Shown: positions 59,947 through 60,624 of the stretch, in pieces | Numbering within the stretch: the first letter of the stretch is position 1 | How the letters are laid out: each line of letters begins with the position of its first letter | Assembly (NCBI GenBank): GCA_002428485.1 | Contig: DIWM01000037.1 | Span: forward strand, 32,749 to 93,372 | Source: Deltaproteobacteria bacterium UBA6106 | GTDB lineage: Bacteria; Desulfobacterota; Syntrophorhabdia; Syntrophorhabdales; Syntrophorhabdaceae | Reading direction: 5' to 3' | Length of the DNA stretch: 60,624 nt | The notes under the pieces: generated by a model | The model's database searches: none | What the model saw: the letters and a program-made list of their open reading frames with translations, nothing else | What the model was told of the DNA's origin: nothing | Made by a program: the position numbers and the translations under genes

Positions 59947-60064
59947 GATCGTATAGCGTAGTTCGTATATCGATGTTTTGAATAAAGCCGTTCGTCGTCA
60001 GGCTTTGGGAGTTCGCGGAAGGTACAAGGAAATGAACTGTAATTACTATATACTATATACGATG
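59947..60064. repeat. family E palindrome
   Basis: Left arm GATCGTATAGCGTAGTTCGT (from 59947) and inverse arm ATTACTATATACTATATACG (60042-60061) around a loop of about 65 bases. Nothing coding is supported between 59845 and 60195 apart from this and the promoter. Confidence 0.6.
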
Positions 60065-60195
60065 AAAAGGGCTACGAACAACGCTGAAAAGAAACTGCTT
60101 ATCGTTACGCCGGGGATAAGGTGGGCGGCGATCGCGACAGAAGCGGCCATGGGCAGCCGCCTGAGTATCAATGCCATAGATGCTTTATCCCGGGG

Positions 60196-60477
60196 TCATT
60201 CACGATAGAATTTCTCGTCAGGGATCAGCCGGAGGGAAAGGTTCTCTGTTTCTTCGACCAGGCGCTGAAATGCTCTGTGTATCTCTGTTGCCTTTTGCGA
60301 TACATCGTTCAATGTATCATACATCCTCTGCAGGTTTTCACGCGCCGCGCTGCAGTGCTCGCTGATCTTCCGTTCATTCTCCCTGCACTCTTCGATCAAT
60401 TCCCTGTGCAGATCGATCTCTTCAGGTGTAAGGTTCTTTATTTTTATCAGGTCATCAACGGTCTTTATGCCATCCAT
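60196..60477 (-). CDS. small coiled-coil protein of unknown function
   Basis: About 93 residues from the ATG at 60477, preceded by GGAGG nine bases upstream. I do not recognise the family. Nearly the whole length is predicted helix, with charged heptads (EEIDLHRELIEECRENERKI, then QRMYDTLNDVSQKATEIHRA), two cysteines, and no signal or membrane segment. It stands alone between the family E palindrome and the REP-like repeat at the window end. A structural or adaptor role is guesswork. Confidence 0.65.
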   Translation of the reverse strand: MDGIKTVDDLIKIKNLTPEEIDLHRELIEECRENERKISEHCSAARENLQRMYDTLNDVSQKATEIHRAFQRLVEETENLSLRLIPDEKFYRE

Positions 60478-60581
60478 CACAGTCACCCTCCAGGACAGAT
60501 CATTATCAGAAGATATTTTATTGAACCACCTTTAGGGAAAAATTGCAACAATGTAATACATTTTTTCATCAAGGGCATGTC

Positions 60582-60624
60582 AATAAACTACCCCTCCGGA
60601 AGCGGCGGGGTATCAGAGGATAGA
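60582..60624 (+). repeat. REP-like hairpin repeat, at the window end
   Basis: AATAAACTACCCCTCCG, loop GAAG, CGGCGGGGTATCAGAGG and ATAGA. It matches 3507-3549 in flanks and length. The stem has one T-G mismatch, which would be a U-G pair in RNA. The window stops inside the shared flank. Confidence 0.72.

Noticed and set aside
1..60624. tRNA, rRNA, tmRNA or riboswitches
   Set aside because: No cloverleaf, conserved rRNA segments or known aptamer cores were recognised by eye in the gaps; a covariance-model scan would be needed to exclude small RNAs.

Overview
The window looks like chromosomal DNA of an anaerobic, probably syntrophic or aromatic-degrading member of the Desulfobacterota (old Deltaproteobacteria), possibly Syntrophorhabdales-like. 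The reasons are indirect: a 2-hydroxyacyl-CoA dehydratase / benzoyl-CoA-reductase-like subunit pair under a sigma54 promoter, a two-subunit ADP-forming acyl-CoA synthetase, hybrid cluster protein with its ferredoxin, a bacterial V/A-type ATPase, and DXS-type isoprenoid synthesis beside DUF4416. No rRNA, tRNA, CRISPR array, phage or transposase gene was seen. Both ends of the window lie in copies of one hairpin repeat, so this may be a whole contig broken at a multicopy repeat.

Layout. 23-3244 (minus): two dehydratase-family subunits and an upstream 93-residue protein, behind a perfect sigma54 promoter. 3986-9940 (plus): the divergent sigma54 activator, a PAS-PAS-HD-GYP phosphodiesterase, MarC, an MFS transporter and an acetyltransferase. 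10015-16013 (plus): a STAS antagonist, an RsbW-type kinase, TolC, an unusual PAS-HlyD fusion, and a MacB-type ATPase and permease. 16181-25485: chagasin inhibitor, metallo-beta-lactamase-fold enzymes, ADP-forming acyl-CoA synthetase, FabI-like reductase, and a binding protein coupled to a Cache-HAMP-SpoIIE phosphatase. 25723-31291 (minus): TolC-MFP-RND efflux operon. 31439-37412: mixed genes (DUF4139, b561-like, PCC domain, pentapeptide repeats, HDAC-like, LigD phosphoesterase, PP2C). 37835-43790 (plus): xseB-ispA-dxs-tlyA-DUF4416-yicC-gmk-rpoZ. 44060-47334: hcp, ferredoxin, PLD nuclease. 47531-49288: DUF362 protein. 49527-59140 (minus): V-type ATPase operon H-C-I-K-F-E-A-B-D preceded by a cytidylate-kinase-like gene. 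59210-60477: GNAT/DUF2080 pair and a small coiled-coil protein.

The most unusual feature is the intergenic DNA. Nearly every gap is filled with wordy repeat families: A, CTCATAGCTCATGG; B, CCTCACGACTTACG; C, CTAAGCACCAAATCCTAAAC; D, GTGAAATGTGAAAAG; E, GTATATCGTAGTTCG; F, GCGTTTATAGCG plus GTCTGTTTAGTC; G, GATGCTGGATGCTCGATAC; H, CCCTCACCCTGACCC; I, TATTCGGTCATTG; J, GCGGAGAGC; K, CATTGCGAG. There is also a REP-like hairpin. Many families are arranged as long imperfect palindromes, sometimes nested. They sit at the 3' ends of genes so exactly that several genes take their stop codon from the repeat. Two copies of a roughly 290-bp element have conserved ends, arms that covary, and different palindromic cargo. 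One repeat has entered a ferredoxin gene in frame.

How parts may work together: the PAS-HlyD adaptor, TolC and MacB-type pump look like a signal-responsive exporter encoded with a partner-switching pair. The SpoIIE phosphatase 5.7 kb away is a candidate for the missing phosphatase of that switch. This linkage is inference.
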